Shown here piece by piece: positions 7,204 to 16,491 of a stretch of 64,000 bases of DNA (positions are counted from its first letter, which is position 1; every line of letters begins with the position of its first letter). Made by a program: the position numbers and the translations under genes. Source of the stretch: Mesobacillus maritimus (GTDB lineage Bacteria > Bacillota > Bacilli > Bacillales > Cytobacillaceae); assembly GCF_019749255.1 (NCBI RefSeq), contig NZ_JACWFH010000009.1:62001-126000 (forward strand), read 5' to 3'. The notes beneath the pieces were generated by a model that did not search any database, was not told the origin of the DNA, and was given only the letters and a program-made list of their open reading frames with translations.

Positions 7204-9609
7204 TTGTCTTTGCTTCATCTCGCCATTATTTCACCATTGATTTTGGCCATTTTTATTCCTTTTGTACATAAAACATTCCCTAAAATTCATACTGGCTGGT
7301 TTCTCCTGCCACTTCCAATTTTATTGTTTGTCTACTTTTTATCCTTTCTTTCAGGTGCGATTAAAGGTCAAGCAACGATGGAAACTTTACCGTGGATTCC
7401 ATCACTTGGTATTGATTTCACGGCAAGGGTAGACAGTCTAGGGTTATTGTTTGCTCTGCTAATAACAGGAATAGGCGCGCTAGTTGTTCTTTATTCCATC
7501 TATTATTTATCAAAAGAAAAAGAAAAACTAAACCAATTTTATGTATATCTGCTTTTGTTTATGGGAGCGATGTTGGGAGTCGTACTATCGGACAACCTTA
7601 TCGTTTTATACGCATTCTGGGAATTGACGAGTTTTTCATCCTTTCTACTGATTGGATATTGGAATCACCGTGAACGTTCTCGCTATGGTGCACAAAAGTC
7701 AATGCTGATCACCGTTTTTGGTGGCTTATCTATGCTAGGGGGAATCCTGCTCCTCTATCTAATGACTGGAACATTTAGTATCACTGAATCAATTGGGCTA
7801 GCTGAAATGATTGTTACCCACGAACTGTTCACAGCTGCATTGATTTGTTTCTTACTTGGTGCATTCACTAAGTCAGCACAATTTCCATTTCATATTTGGT
7901 TACCAGATGCAATGGAAGCACCAACACCGGTTAGTGCTTACTTGCACTCTGCAACAATGGTTAAGGCAGGGATTTATTTAGTTGCTAGGTTAACTCCAAT
8001 CTTTGCTTTTTCTGGTCTTTGGATTTGGCTAGTCGCAGGAATTGGGATCATTACCTTATTCTGGGGCTCTTTCTCTGCTGTTAGACATACAGACTTAAAA
8101 GGGATATTAGCGTATTCAACCATTAGTCAGCTGGGACTAATCATGTCACTTTTAGGCATTGGGGCTGCAGCACTTCATTATCCGAGCATAGATGCAGGGT
8201 TTTATACTGCAGCTGTAACAGCAGCTGTCTTCCATTTATTAAATCACGCTACCTTTAAAGGCAGTCTATTTATGATGGTAGGAATTGTCGACCATGAGAC
8301 AGGTACAAGAGACATCCGGAATTTAGGCGGACTCATGACCATCATGCCAATCACTTTTACTATAGCCGTCATAGGTGCCTTTTCCATGGCTGGTTTACCG
8401 CCGTTTAACGGCTTCTTAAGTAAAGAAATGTTCTTTACAGGGATGCTGCGTGCACAGGAAATTGGCTTTTTCAATATGGATACATTTGGAATTATTTTCC
8501 CAATATTGGCTTGGATCGCTAGCGTATTCACATTCATCTACAGCATGATTATTGTGTTCAAGACCTTTACAGGTAAATTCCAACCTGAAAAACTAAAAGT
8601 TAAGCCTCATGAGGCGCCAATTGGAATGCTCATTTCTCCTGTTATTCTTGTTTCATTAGTTGTACTTATTGGTCTTTTCCCTAACACTGTTGCTCCTTTA
8701 ATAAAAGGGGTAATGGGCTCAATTCTGCCTCAACTTATCCAAGAAGGCATGGAATTTGATGTTCACATTTACCATTGGCACGGATTTGATTCACCAGAAC
8801 TTTGGATGACAGTTGGCGTAGTCATCATAGGGGTGCTTCTATATAAGTACATGGCAAAATGGACAGGCGTTTATACACGGATGCCAGAAAGGTTTTCATT
8901 CAATGCAGCCTACGATAATGGGTTAGCCATGATTCAAAAGGGATCAAATTCTTTTACCAATGCTTATATGACCAACTCAATCCGTACCTATCTCATTTAT
9001 ATCTTTGCATTTTTCATTTTCATCCTTGGCACTACGATGGTGGTAAAAAATGCATTCGTATTAGATACAACGAATGTTGCTGATATTCGAGCGTTTGAGG
9101 TTGTATTGGTAGCTATTATTGCAATTGGTTCGATTTCGATTCTCTTTGCAAAATCACGAATGACATCCATCATTTTACTTGGAGCGGTTGGCTATTCCGT
9201 CTCGTTGTTCTATGCCATCTTCAGAGCTCCAGACTTAGCCTTGACACAGTTAGTGATTGAAACCGTTTCGGTTGCCCTCTTCCTTCTCGCTTTCTACCAC
9301 TTGCCAAAGGTGAACAGACACGAAGAGAAGAGAACGTTCAAAATGGGCAATGCCCTCATTTCTGTGGGAGTGGGAGCCTTGGTGACACTTATTGCTTTAT
9401 CCGCTCACAGTAGTAAGGCATTTGATTCGATTTCACAATACTATGTTGAAAATACGTATAAAAAGGCTGGCGGGGAAAACATGGTGAACGTAATCCTTGT
9501 GGACTTCCGGGGCTTTGATACTTTGTTTGAAATTACGGTTCTCGGAATCGCTGCCCTTGGAATCTTCTCCTTAATTAAACTGCGGCTTACAAGGGGGAAA
9601 GAACAGTGA
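7204..9609 (+). CDS. mrpA: Na+/H+ antiporter subunit A MrpA
   Basis: An 801-residue membrane protein with about 20 hydrophobic segments, the usual size of MrpA. It has the NADH-quinone oxidoreductase-like proton antiporter core (about residues 60-420, with FPFHIWLPDAMEAPTPVSAY and HSATMVKAG) and the C-terminal MrpA/MrpB-like extension (about 620-790, with LVDFRGFDTLFEITVLGIAA). TTG start, eight bases after AAGGAGG. It is the first of seven overlapping genes that together form the hetero-oligomeric Mrp complex in the cytoplasmic membrane. The complex uses the proton gradient to expel Na+ and supports alkali and salt tolerance. Confidence 0.95.
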   Translation: MSLLHLAIISPLILAIFIPFVHKTFPKIHTGWFLLPLPILLFVYFLSFLSGAIKGQATMETLPWIPSLGIDFTARVDSLGLLFALLITGIGALVVLYSIYYLSKEKEKLNQFYVYLLLFMGAMLGVVLSDNLIVLYAFWELTSFSSFLLIGYWNHRERSRYGAQKSMLITVFGGLSMLGGILLLYLMTGTFSITESIGLAEMIVTHELFTAALICFLLGAFTKSAQFPFHIWLPDAMEAPTPVSAYLHSATMVKAGIYLVARLTPIFAFSGLWIWLVAGIGIITLFWGSFSAVRHTDLKGILAYSTISQLGLIMSLLGIGAAALHYPSIDAGFYTAAVTAAVFHLLNHATFKGSLFMMVGIVDHETGTRDIRNLGGLMTIMPITFTIAVIGAFSMAGLPPFNGFLSKEMFFTGMLRAQEIGFFNMDTFGIIFPILAWIASVFTFIYSMIIVFKTFTGKFQPEKLKVKPHEAPIGMLISPVILVSLVVLIGLFPNTVAPLIKGVMGSILPQLIQEGMEFDVHIYHWHGFDSPELWMTVGVVIIGVLLYKYMAKWTGVYTRMPERFSFNAAYDNGLAMIQKGSNSFTNAYMTNSIRTYLIYIFAFFIFILGTTMVVKNAFVLDTTNVADIRAFEVVLVAIIAIGSISILFAKSRMTSIILLGAVGYSVSLFYAIFRAPDLALTQLVIETVSVALFLLAFYHLPKVNRHEEKRTFKMGNALISVGVGALVTLIALSAHSSKAFDSISQYYVENTYKKAGGENMVNVILVDFRGFDTLFEITVLGIAALGIFSLIKLRLTRGKEQ

Positions 9610-10031
9610 TGAAAACCAATAATCTTATCCTACAAACAGCTACAAAGGTACTCGTATTCATCATCCTACTATTTTCGGTTTATATGTTTTTTGCGGGTCA
9701 CTATGAACCAGGCGGAGGGTTTATCGGAGGACTAATGGCATCCGGAGCAATTGTTTTACTGCTCATTGCGTATGATATCAAAACTGTCAGGAAGATTCTC
9801 CCATTTAATTTTATAAAGGTAACGGCAACGGGGCTCTTGTTTTCTGCAGGGACCTCTGCCGGGGCACTCTTTTTTGACAAACCGTTGTTAACTCACTGGT
9901 TTACGTACGTTCATCCCCCGCTGTTAGGGAAGATGTCCCTCCATACAGCCGTCCTTTTTGATACCGGGGTCTTTTTAGTCGTCGTTGGCGTGACGATGAC
10001 CATTATTCAAACGATTGGAGAGAGCGAATAA
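9609..10031 (+). CDS. mrpB: Na+/H+ antiporter subunit B MrpB
   Basis: A 140-residue protein with four membrane helices and the conserved GHYEPGGGFIGGL loop (about residues 28-40). The ATG overlaps the mrpA stop (TGATG) and follows GGGGGAAAG. MrpB is a small essential subunit of the Mrp complex, without homologues in complex I apart from the MrpA tail. Confidence 0.93.
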   Translation: MKTNNLILQTATKVLVFIILLFSVYMFFAGHYEPGGGFIGGLMASGAIVLLLIAYDIKTVRKILPFNFIKVTATGLLFSAGTSAGALFFDKPLLTHWFTYVHPPLLGKMSLHTAVLFDTGVFLVVVGVTMTIIQTIGESE

Positions 10032-10372
10032 TGGAAATTTTAATGGCATTTCTTATTGGAATTATCTTTATGTCAGCGACATATCTTATGCTTTCCAAAA
10101 GCTTACTAAGAATTATTGTTGGGACTGGTTTGCTAAGTCATGGAGTTCACTTGCTTTTACTAACGATGGGTGGCTTAAAAACCGGAGCTGCTCCCCTCCT
10201 TGGGCAGCATGCTGAAGCCTATACAGATCCACTTCCACAAGCTTTAATTTTGACAGCCATTGTTATTAGCTTTGGGATTACGGCCTTATTTTTGGTCGTG
10301 GCCTATCGGAGCTACCAGGAGCTTGGTACCGACAATATGGAACTCATGAGAGGAAAGGAAGGAAATGAATAG
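10031..10372 (+). CDS. mrpC: Na+/H+ antiporter subunit C MrpC
   Basis: A 113-residue, three-helix protein of the NuoK type. The first helix MEILMAFLIGIIFMSATYLM and the second around GTGLLSHGVHLLLL with a buried His match the family; the loop DPLPQALILTAIVI before helix 3 is diagnostic. Stop/start overlap with mrpB (TAATG). Confidence 0.93.
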   Translation: MEILMAFLIGIIFMSATYLMLSKSLLRIIVGTGLLSHGVHLLLLTMGGLKTGAAPLLGQHAEAYTDPLPQALILTAIVISFGITALFLVVAYRSYQELGTDNMELMRGKEGNE

Positions 10373-11846
10373 TCTAATCACACTACCGTTACTTATACCA
10401 TTCTTCACAGCGATTATCCTAATCTTCTTCGCAAAGAACATACCTGTTCAGCGCTGGATTGCGACCATTGGTTCTGTCTTAACAATAATCGCTGCTATTA
10501 GTTTAGCTACAACTGTATATACAAATGGAATCCAAACGATGAATTTAAGTAACTGGGAAGCACCGTTTGGAATCACGCTTGTTTCTGATATGCTTTCAGC
10601 ACTTCTAGTTGTAACAACAAGCTTAATCGCATTTGTATGCCTCCTCTACTCCTTCAAATCAATCGGGAAGGAACGGGAGAAATACTATTATTACCCTGTT
10701 TTCTTCTTCTTAATTCTCGGTGTTAACGGGGCATTTACAACTGGCGATATTTTCAATATGTTTGTTTTCTTTGAAGTTATGTTAATGGCTTCATATGTCC
10801 TCCTAGTGTTAGGTGGGATGAAAATTCAGCTAAGAGAAACAATTAAATACTTACTTGTGAATGTTATCTCTTCTGCTTTGTTCGTCATTGCAGTTGGCTA
10901 TCTTTATTCAATTGTTGGTACCCTAAACATGGCTCATATTTCGGTAAGACTACATGAGTTGGGGCAATCCGGAATTGTCACAGTCATTGCTGTTTTGTTT
11001 CTAATTGTTTTTGGGATTAAGGGCGCTATTTTCCCACTGTACTTCTGGCTCCCTGGGTCCTACTATGCTCCTCCGGCTCCAGTAATGGCCTTGTTTGGAG
11101 CATTGTTAACAAAAGTAGGGGTTTACTCAATCACAAGAACCTATACACTGTTTTTTACACAGGATGTAGGCTATACACATGAATTACTTGAGATTTTATC
11201 CATCATCACTATCGTTATCGGTGTAATCGGGGCAATCGCTTATTCTGATGTTAAGAAAATCATCATCTACAACATTATTGTTGCGGTTGGGGTTATTCTC
11301 TTTGGAGTAGCTACCCTTACGACAGAGGCCCTTACAGGCTCAATCTTTTATCTAATTCATGACATGATTATCAAAGCAGCTTTATTCTTGTTAATCGGAA
11401 TCATGATCAAAATCGCTGGTTCTAGCAACTTGAAAGACATGGGTGGACTAATTCACCGTTATCCGGGACTAGCCTGGACTTACTTTATTGCGGCGCTAAC
11501 TCTGGGTGGAATCCCACCACTTAGTGGATTTATGGGAAAAGTCTTGATTGTCCGCTCAGGGTTTGAGGCAGGGAACTACTGGGGTGCAGGCATTGTTCTG
11601 CTATCAAGCTTGTTTGTCCTCTTTTCTGTCATGAAAATCTTTATTAATGGCTTCTGGGGAGAAGCTCGTGAATATTCACAAAAAGAAAAGCAGCCAGTAA
11701 AGTGGTTGCTAACTGCTCCTGTTATCCTGACTATTTGTGCCGTTCTTTATGGACTCGGGACTGAGGCCATATATCCAATCATTTCAACTGCTGCCGAGAC
11801 ACTAAGTAATCCGGAAATCTATATTAAAGCAGTTTTAAAGGAGTAG
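10365..11846 (+). CDS. mrpD: Na+/H+ antiporter subunit D MrpD
   Basis: A 493-residue NuoM/N-like antiporter subunit with about 14 membrane helices. Key features include the TM5 acidic segment FFEVMLMASYVL (about residues 137-148), FPLYFWLPGSYYAPPAPVMA with a Lys in the following LLTKVGVYSIT, and the IHDMIIKAALFL helix. It overlaps mrpC by eight bases, with AAGGAAGG as its binding site. MrpD and MrpA are the two likely ion-translocating subunits. Confidence 0.94.
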   Translation: MNSLITLPLLIPFFTAIILIFFAKNIPVQRWIATIGSVLTIIAAISLATTVYTNGIQTMNLSNWEAPFGITLVSDMLSALLVVTTSLIAFVCLLYSFKSIGKEREKYYYYPVFFFLILGVNGAFTTGDIFNMFVFFEVMLMASYVLLVLGGMKIQLRETIKYLLVNVISSALFVIAVGYLYSIVGTLNMAHISVRLHELGQSGIVTVIAVLFLIVFGIKGAIFPLYFWLPGSYYAPPAPVMALFGALLTKVGVYSITRTYTLFFTQDVGYTHELLEILSIITIVIGVIGAIAYSDVKKIIIYNIIVAVGVILFGVATLTTEALTGSIFYLIHDMIIKAALFLLIGIMIKIAGSSNLKDMGGLIHRYPGLAWTYFIAALTLGGIPPLSGFMGKVLIVRSGFEAGNYWGAGIVLLSSLFVLFSVMKIFINGFWGEAREYSQKEKQPVKWLLTAPVILTICAVLYGLGTEAIYPIISTAAETLSNPEIYIKAVLKE

Positions 11847-11852
11847 TGGGCT

Positions 11853-12329
11853 ATGGCATTTCAGATGTTACTTAATTTTTTTCTTGCATTTTTATGGATG
11901 TTCTTTAAGACAAGTTTTACCCCAGCAGCATTTGTGGTCGGTTACTTTTGGGGTCTAGTCATATTATTCATTTTTCGAAGTTATTTTCCTTATCGGTTCT
12001 ATCTGCACCGCGTTTGGGCTGTCATTAAATTGTTTTTCCTTTTTATCAAGGAACTTGTTTTATCAAATATCACGGTCCTAAAGCTTGTGTTAAAGCCAAA
12101 AGTAAACATAAAACCTGGGATCTTTGCACTTCCTACAGATCTACAAAAGGACTGGGAAATCATGCTACTCGGTAATCTCATTACTCTAACACCAGGAACC
12201 TTAACGGTTGATGTATCAGATGACAATAAAGTTCTCTATATTCATGCCGTCCATATTGATGATGTTAAAGACTCAGTTGATAGCATTAAAAATACATTCG
12301 AAAAAGCGATCATGGAGGTGAGCCGGTAA
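11853..12329 (+). CDS. mrpE: Na+/H+ antiporter subunit E MrpE
   Basis: A 158-residue protein: two or three membrane helices in the first 75 residues, then a cytoplasmic domain with LLGNLITLTPGTLTVDV, the signature of MrpE. Start six bases after the mrpD stop, with AAAGGAG inside the mrpD end. Its stop overlaps mrpF. Confidence 0.93.
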   Translation: MAFQMLLNFFLAFLWMFFKTSFTPAAFVVGYFWGLVILFIFRSYFPYRFYLHRVWAVIKLFFLFIKELVLSNITVLKLVLKPKVNIKPGIFALPTDLQKDWEIMLLGNLITLTPGTLTVDVSDDNKVLYIHAVHIDDVKDSVDSIKNTFEKAIMEVSR

Positions 12330-12613
12330 TGCTTAATATCGTACTCTACATCGCACTTCTGTGTATTTCAATTGCTATGATTGGTCTTGTATACCGTGTT
12401 ATTAAAGGCCCAACGGTTCCTGACCGAGTAATCGCTCTTGATGGACTCGGAATAAATCTGGTCGCGATTATTGCGATTTTATCCATTATTCTTAGAACAA
12501 GTGCATTTCTTGACATCATGATACTTATCGGACTTCTTGCCTTCATTGGTACTGTTGCTTTTTCCAAGTATCTTGAGAAGGGAGAGATTTTGGAACGTGA
12601 CCGAAATTTATGA
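12329..12613 (+). CDS. mrpF: Na+/H+ antiporter subunit F MrpF
   Basis: A 94-residue, three-helix protein with the conserved GPTVPDRVIALDGLG loop after helix 1, typical of MrpF. Stop/start overlap with mrpE (TAATG) and about 17-base overlap with mrpG. Confidence 0.93.
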   Translation: MLNIVLYIALLCISIAMIGLVYRVIKGPTVPDRVIALDGLGINLVAIIAILSIILRTSAFLDIMILIGLLAFIGTVAFSKYLEKGEILERDRNL

Positions 12614-12962
12614 GGTTATTATTGGACTGTTCATTATCATAGGAGCTCTTATTAGCATTGTTGCAACAATTGGAGCGATTCGATTCCCAGACGTTTATAC
12701 TCGAAATCATGCAATATCCAAGAGCACAACTTTAGGTGTTTTAATGATTCTCCTTGGAGCTTTATTCTATTTCATGTTTTTCGAGGGACAATTTAATTCC
12801 CGCATAGTACTTACGATGCTGTTTATCTTTATGACTGCACCAGTAAGTGGTCATCTAATTGGTCGGGCTGCCTATAACTCAGGTGTTAAGTTAGCACAAC
12901 AAAGTGTGACCGACGAACTAGCAAGAGATCGAAAAAAAGTGAAACAAAGCAAATCAATCTAA
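12597..12962 (+). CDS. mrpG: Na+/H+ antiporter subunit G MrpG
   Basis: A 121-residue, three-helix protein. It has IRFPDVYTRNHAISKSTTLG after helix 1, the MrpG signature, and APVSGHLIGRAAY near the end. A GTG start is chosen because GGGAGAG lies ten bases before it and the family begins at this point; a longer frame upstream only reads through mrpF. Last gene of the operon. Confidence 0.92.
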   Translation: MTEIYEVIIGLFIIIGALISIVATIGAIRFPDVYTRNHAISKSTTLGVLMILLGALFYFMFFEGQFNSRIVLTMLFIFMTAPVSGHLIGRAAYNSGVKLAQQSVTDELARDRKKVKQSKSI

Positions 12963-12964
12963 AA

Positions 12965-13000
12965 AAGAGCCACTAATCCTTGGTTAGTGGCTCAATTTAT
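12965..13000 (+). terminator. Terminator of the mrp operon
   Basis: GAGCCACTAA-tccttgg-TTAGTGGCTC followed by AATTTATTAT, four bases after the mrpG stop. Confidence 0.8.
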
Positions 13001-13093
13001 TATGTTCGTTAAACTTGGTTACTTTAGCTAAAAAATTGTAATTAGGTTAGACTATGTTTGCTTAGAAAGCAATTACGTAAACACCCGATTATA

Positions 13094-13480
13094 TTATCGT
13101 TTTAGCTTAATGACCGCAATTGTACATCTTGAAATACATACGAGCTTGCCTTCTTCGTCGGCAATGTTTATTTCCCAAACCATTGTTGTTTTGCCTTGAT
13201 GAAGGACGGTCCCAGTTGCTGTTACTACCCCATCCCGTTTGGAGCGGATGTGATTCGCATTTATTTCTAGTCCAACCACAGCTTCTGTTTCTTGGTCAAC
13301 AAGCTCATAAGCCCCTATACTAGCAACTGTTTCAGCAAGTGCTACTGATGCTCCGCCGTGTAGCAATCCAAACGGTTGTCGTGTCCGGTCATCTACTGGC
13401 ATTGTAGCAATTACTTTCCCCTTTTGTAGTTCGACCATTTCAATTCCTAAAGAATTCATAAGTGTTTTGTCCAGTTTCAT
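13094..13480 (-). CDS. menI: PaaI-type hotdog thioesterase, YuxO/MenI-like
   Basis: A 128-residue single hotdog-fold acyl-CoA thioesterase. The helix segment QPFGLLHGGASVALAET carries the active-site Gly-Gly and Glu of the PaaI/YdiI subfamily; NANHIRSKRDGVVTATGTV follows. GGAGAAGGGAG lies right before the chosen ATG. The homologue in B. subtilis (YuxO, also called MenI) lies at the end of mrp, as here, and is assigned to 1,4-dihydroxy-2-naphthoyl-CoA hydrolysis in menaquinone synthesis; substrate here is inferred. In B. subtilis comA follows it, but no comA is found here. Confidence 0.75.
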   Translation of the reverse strand: MKLDKTLMNSLGIEMVELQKGKVIATMPVDDRTRQPFGLLHGGASVALAETVASIGAYELVDQETEAVVGLEINANHIRSKRDGVVTATGTVLHQGKTTMVWEINIADEEGKLVCISRCTIAVIKLKR

Positions 13481-13675
13481 TTTCCCTTCTCCCTTCTCCT
13501 TTTGATCCTTTGTATACACTAATTAACTATACTTTCATAGTGATAATGAATATTTCGGTATATTTTCCGAATTCCCTCTTTCATTTTACAAGTTCTACAG
13601 AATTCAGACAAAATGCGAGGAATAAATTGTTAGTGATTTACTTACCGATTGCTAAAATAGAACAAAAGAAAAACA

Positions 13676-13712
13676 GCCCTTTAACATGAGCTGCTTTCAT
13701 TTATTTTTATTC
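13676..13712 (-). terminator. Weak terminator of the Gly/Tyr/Pro-rich protein gene
   Basis: AGCAGCTC / GGGCTGTT (two G-U pairs) with an 8-base loop, followed on the minus strand by TTTTCTTTTG. Confidence 0.5.
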
Positions 13713-13713
13713 A

Positions 13714-13917
13714 TTATCTGTAGGGATATGGGCCATATCCGTATCCGTACCCATAAGGATATGGTGGATAGGCTGGAACTGGTGGATAGAATGGATAGGG
13801 TCGAGGTCTAACGATAGCACTTCCTAATAATCCACCTAAGACTCCACCAATAAACGGTCCTCCGAATAAAAATGGTGCACCTATAAATCTATTGTGCGGG
13901 TTTCTCATACCGTACAT
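13714..13917 (-). CDS. Small Gly/Tyr/Pro-rich protein, possibly surface or spore coat
   Basis: A 67-residue protein in two parts. Residues 11-38 are Gly-rich and hydrophobic (APFLFGGPFIGGVLGGLLGS); residues 39-67 are dominated by Pro, Tyr and Gly (PYPPYPYGYGYGYGPYPYR). AAGGAGG lies eight bases before the chosen ATG. This composition is like small spore-coat or cell-surface proteins of bacilli, but no family can be named. It is monocistronic. Confidence 0.6.
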   Translation of the reverse strand: MYGMRNPHNRFIGAPFLFGGPFIGGVLGGLLGSAIVRPRPYPFYPPVPAYPPYPYGYGYGYGPYPYR

Positions 13918-14036
13918 TAGGCTTTCCTCCTTTTCTAGTTGCAATGCCTTCCCTATTTCATATGCAAATGACCTAGCTTATGAGTGGGCAAACAACTAGC
14001 AGAAAAGGAGAAACAACATATTTACCTTATAAGATT

Positions 14037-15350
14037 TTATAAGATCATTGCTGCTAACCAACCAAAGAGAATAAGCCCCAAATTATAGTGTGTGAAAGTC
14101 GGAACACAAGTGTCCCAAATATGATTGTGCTGACCATCTACGTTTAACCCTGCTGTTGGTCCAAGTGTACTATCAGATGCTGGGGAACCAGCGTCTCCGA
14201 GCGCCGCCGCTGTACCTACAATCGCAATTGTCGCCATTGGGCTAAACCCAAGCTCCATACAAAGGGGTACAAAGATGGTCGCAATGACGGGGATCGTTGA
14301 GAACGAGGAGCCAATCCCCATGGTCACGAGCAAGCCAACCACAAGCATCATAAGAGCGCCTAAAGCCTTATTATCACCAATGGTTGCCGCAGCCCACTCA
14401 ACAAGCCCTGCAACATGCCCAGTCTCTTTTAACACATCTGCAAAACCAAAAGCGGCAAGCATAACAAAACCAATATAGGCCATCATCTTCATACCTTCTG
14501 TAAGAAGATTATCAGCCTCACGCCATTCAATCGTTCCACTCATATAGATAACCACAATTCCAACCAAGGCTCCAATAATCATAGACTCCGTCATTAGTTG
14601 TACTGCGAGTGCGGCGATAATGGCTAAAATTGAAAAAGTAATCCCTTTTTTTGAATAAGAGCCTTTTTTCACTTCCATTTTATTATTTTGGACATAAGCT
14701 CTTGGCTTCCGATATGAAATAAAAACAGCAACTAGTAATCCAACAAGCATCCCCACAGCAGGGAGAAGCATTGCGGTTGGGATATCACTTGCTGCAATCT
14801 CTAGTCCACTATCTGCAATATTTGTCTGTAAGATCTCATGGAATATCGCACCAAAGCCTGCTGGAAGCAAAATATATGGTGTCACTAAACCGAAAGTTAG
14901 TACAGAAGCAATTAGTCTTCTATCTATGTTCAATTCATTAAAGATAAACAATAATGGTGGAATTAATATCGGAATAAATGCAATATGAATTGGAATTAAA
15001 TTCTGTGAAAAAATAGACATCAGTAAGATAAATAAAATAATCATAATTTTGGAATAGGTTTTCGCCTTTTGTTGGCCATTTTTAGCCACCATCCCCAGCA
15101 TCCAATCGACAAGTGCAGTCGGTAAGCCTGCAGCAGATATCGCAACCGCAAAACCACCTAGTAAGGCATAACTTAATGCAACTTCCGCGCTACCTCCTAG
15201 ACCACCTGCAAAAATTCCAATTGTATTTTCTAGCCCTAATCCTCCCGTCAATCCCCCTACTAGGGAACCAACAATAAGGGATAAAACGACATTTACTCGT
15301 AATAAACTTAATACAAGCATAACGATAACAGCAATAATTACAGCATTCAT
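14037..15350 (-). CDS. yuiF: Na+/H+ antiporter family / NhaC-like transporter YuiF
   Basis: A 437-residue polytopic membrane protein with about 11-12 helices. It matches the Na+/H+ antiporter family of the ion transporter superfamily; the C-terminal [19 protein letters not shown] loop (about 389-407) is typical of that family's substrate site. Its place before pepA matches yuiF of B. subtilis, which is annotated as an amino acid or Na+-coupled transporter. The substrate is not evident. GAGGAGAC lies upstream of the ATG. No obvious partner gene; the tandem repeat array follows upstream. Confidence 0.8.
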   Translation of the reverse strand: MNAVIIAVIVMLVLSLLRVNVVLSLIVGSLVGGLTGGLGLENTIGIFAGGLGGSAEVALSYALLGGFAVAISAAGLPTALVDWMLGMVAKNGQQKAKTYSKIMIILFILLMSIFSQNLIPIHIAFIPILIPPLLFIFNELNIDRRLIASVLTFGLVTPYILLPAGFGAIFHEILQTNIADSGLEIAASDIPTAMLLPAVGMLVGLLVAVFISYRKPRAYVQNNKMEVKKGSYSKKGITFSILAIIAALAVQLMTESMIIGALVGIVVIYMSGTIEWREADNLLTEGMKMMAYIGFVMLAAFGFADVLKETGHVAGLVEWAAATIGDNKALGALMMLVVGLLVTMGIGSSFSTIPVIATIFVPLCMELGFSPMATIAIVGTAAALGDAGSPASDSTLGPTAGLNVDGQHNHIWDTCVPTFTHYNLGLILFGWLAAMIL

Positions 15351-15705
15351 AGTTGTCTCCTCATAAGATGCTTTGCTAGCAAATTAGTAAAATACTTTAG
15401 TTTGGTAAAATGGTAGAGAACTAAAATATATGTACTAAAATAGCACAACTTATATTAAAAAGTCAATTGCTTTTCATATTAGGCTCTGTTCTTCCGATAA
15501 TGTTGATTTCTGTTGTTTCAAGCCAGGCACAATGTTTTGACTGAATAGTCCAGGATGCTTGCCTATCTGCATGATCTCGCCACTCAAATAACTATTAGTC
15601 CGTCAGTTAAGTCTTAGATGACTTTATCTGTTTCCCCTCCAGTACTTGTTTAGGCTGCCAATCCATACCGCTTTCTCTTTTTATCAAACTACAATCAGTC
15701 TAAAA
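15351..15705. other. Non-coding stretch upstream of yuiF
   Basis: About 350 AT-rich bases between the yuiF start and the tandem repeat array. No coding frame with a ribosome binding site was seen, nor a clear promoter beyond scattered AT-rich hexamers. Confidence 0.5.
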
Positions 15706-16398
15706 ATGGCACTTTGAATGGGCTGGATGTGACCCAATTTTGACTATTAGGTCAATGGAACGGGCACTTTGGAGGGCTCAATGTGACCGAATAGCAAAGG
15801 ATATTAATAAAATAGTCACATTGTTGAGTTCAATATGACCAAATCGAATATGACATCAATGGAACGGGCACTTTGGAGGGCTCAATGTGACCGAATGGCA
15901 AAGGATATTAATAAAATGGTCACATTGATGAGTTCAATGTGACCAAATTGACTATGAGGTCAATGGAACGGGCACTTTGGAGGGCTCAATGTGACCAAAT
16001 AGCAAAGGATATTAATAAAATGGTCACATTGATGAGTTCAATGTGACCAAATCGAATATGACATCAATGGAACGGGCACTTTGGAGGGCTCAATGTGACC
16101 GAATGGCAAATGATATTAATAAAATGGTCACATTGATGAGTTCAATATGACCAAATCGAATATGACATCAATGGAACGGGCACTTTGGAGGGCTCAATGT
16201 GACCAAATAGCAAAGGATATTAATAAAATGGTCACATTGATGAGTTCAATGTGACCAAATTGACTATGAGGTCAATGGAACGGGCACCTTGGAGGGCTCA
16301 ATGTGACCAAATAGCAAATGATATTAATAAAATGGTCACATTGATGAGTTCAATGTGACCAAATCAATTATAAGACCAAAGATACGGGCACTTTAAGG
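15706..16398. repeat. Tandem repeat array: twelve 52-bp units arranged as 104-bp dimers
   Basis: The word CAATGTGACC (or CAATATGACC) occurs on an exact 52-base ladder at 15779, 15831, 15883, 15935, 15987, 16039, 16091, 16143, 16195, 16247, 16299 and 16351. Alternate units differ, so near-identical sequence returns every 104 bases (TCAATGGAACGGGCAC at 15752, 15856, 15960, 16064, 16168, 16272, degenerate at 16376). Odd units also hold GGTCACATTGA, which with the next TCAATGTGACC forms an 11-bp stem with a 5-base loop. A shortened copy at about 15706-15750 seems to have lost the part between two direct CAATGTGACC words. No open frame spans the array. Confidence 0.95.
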
Positions 16399-16491
16399 GC
16401 TCCAATATCCCTCTTCAATCGATTACAAGGTCACTTCAGTCCCTATACCCAAAGTTTGTACCTAATTGGTTCTTGAAAATTCCCTTTACTT

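Noticed and set aside
15706-16398. CRISPR array
   Set aside because: The units are contiguous 52/104-bp tandem copies with no unique spacers, and there are no cas genes nearby.
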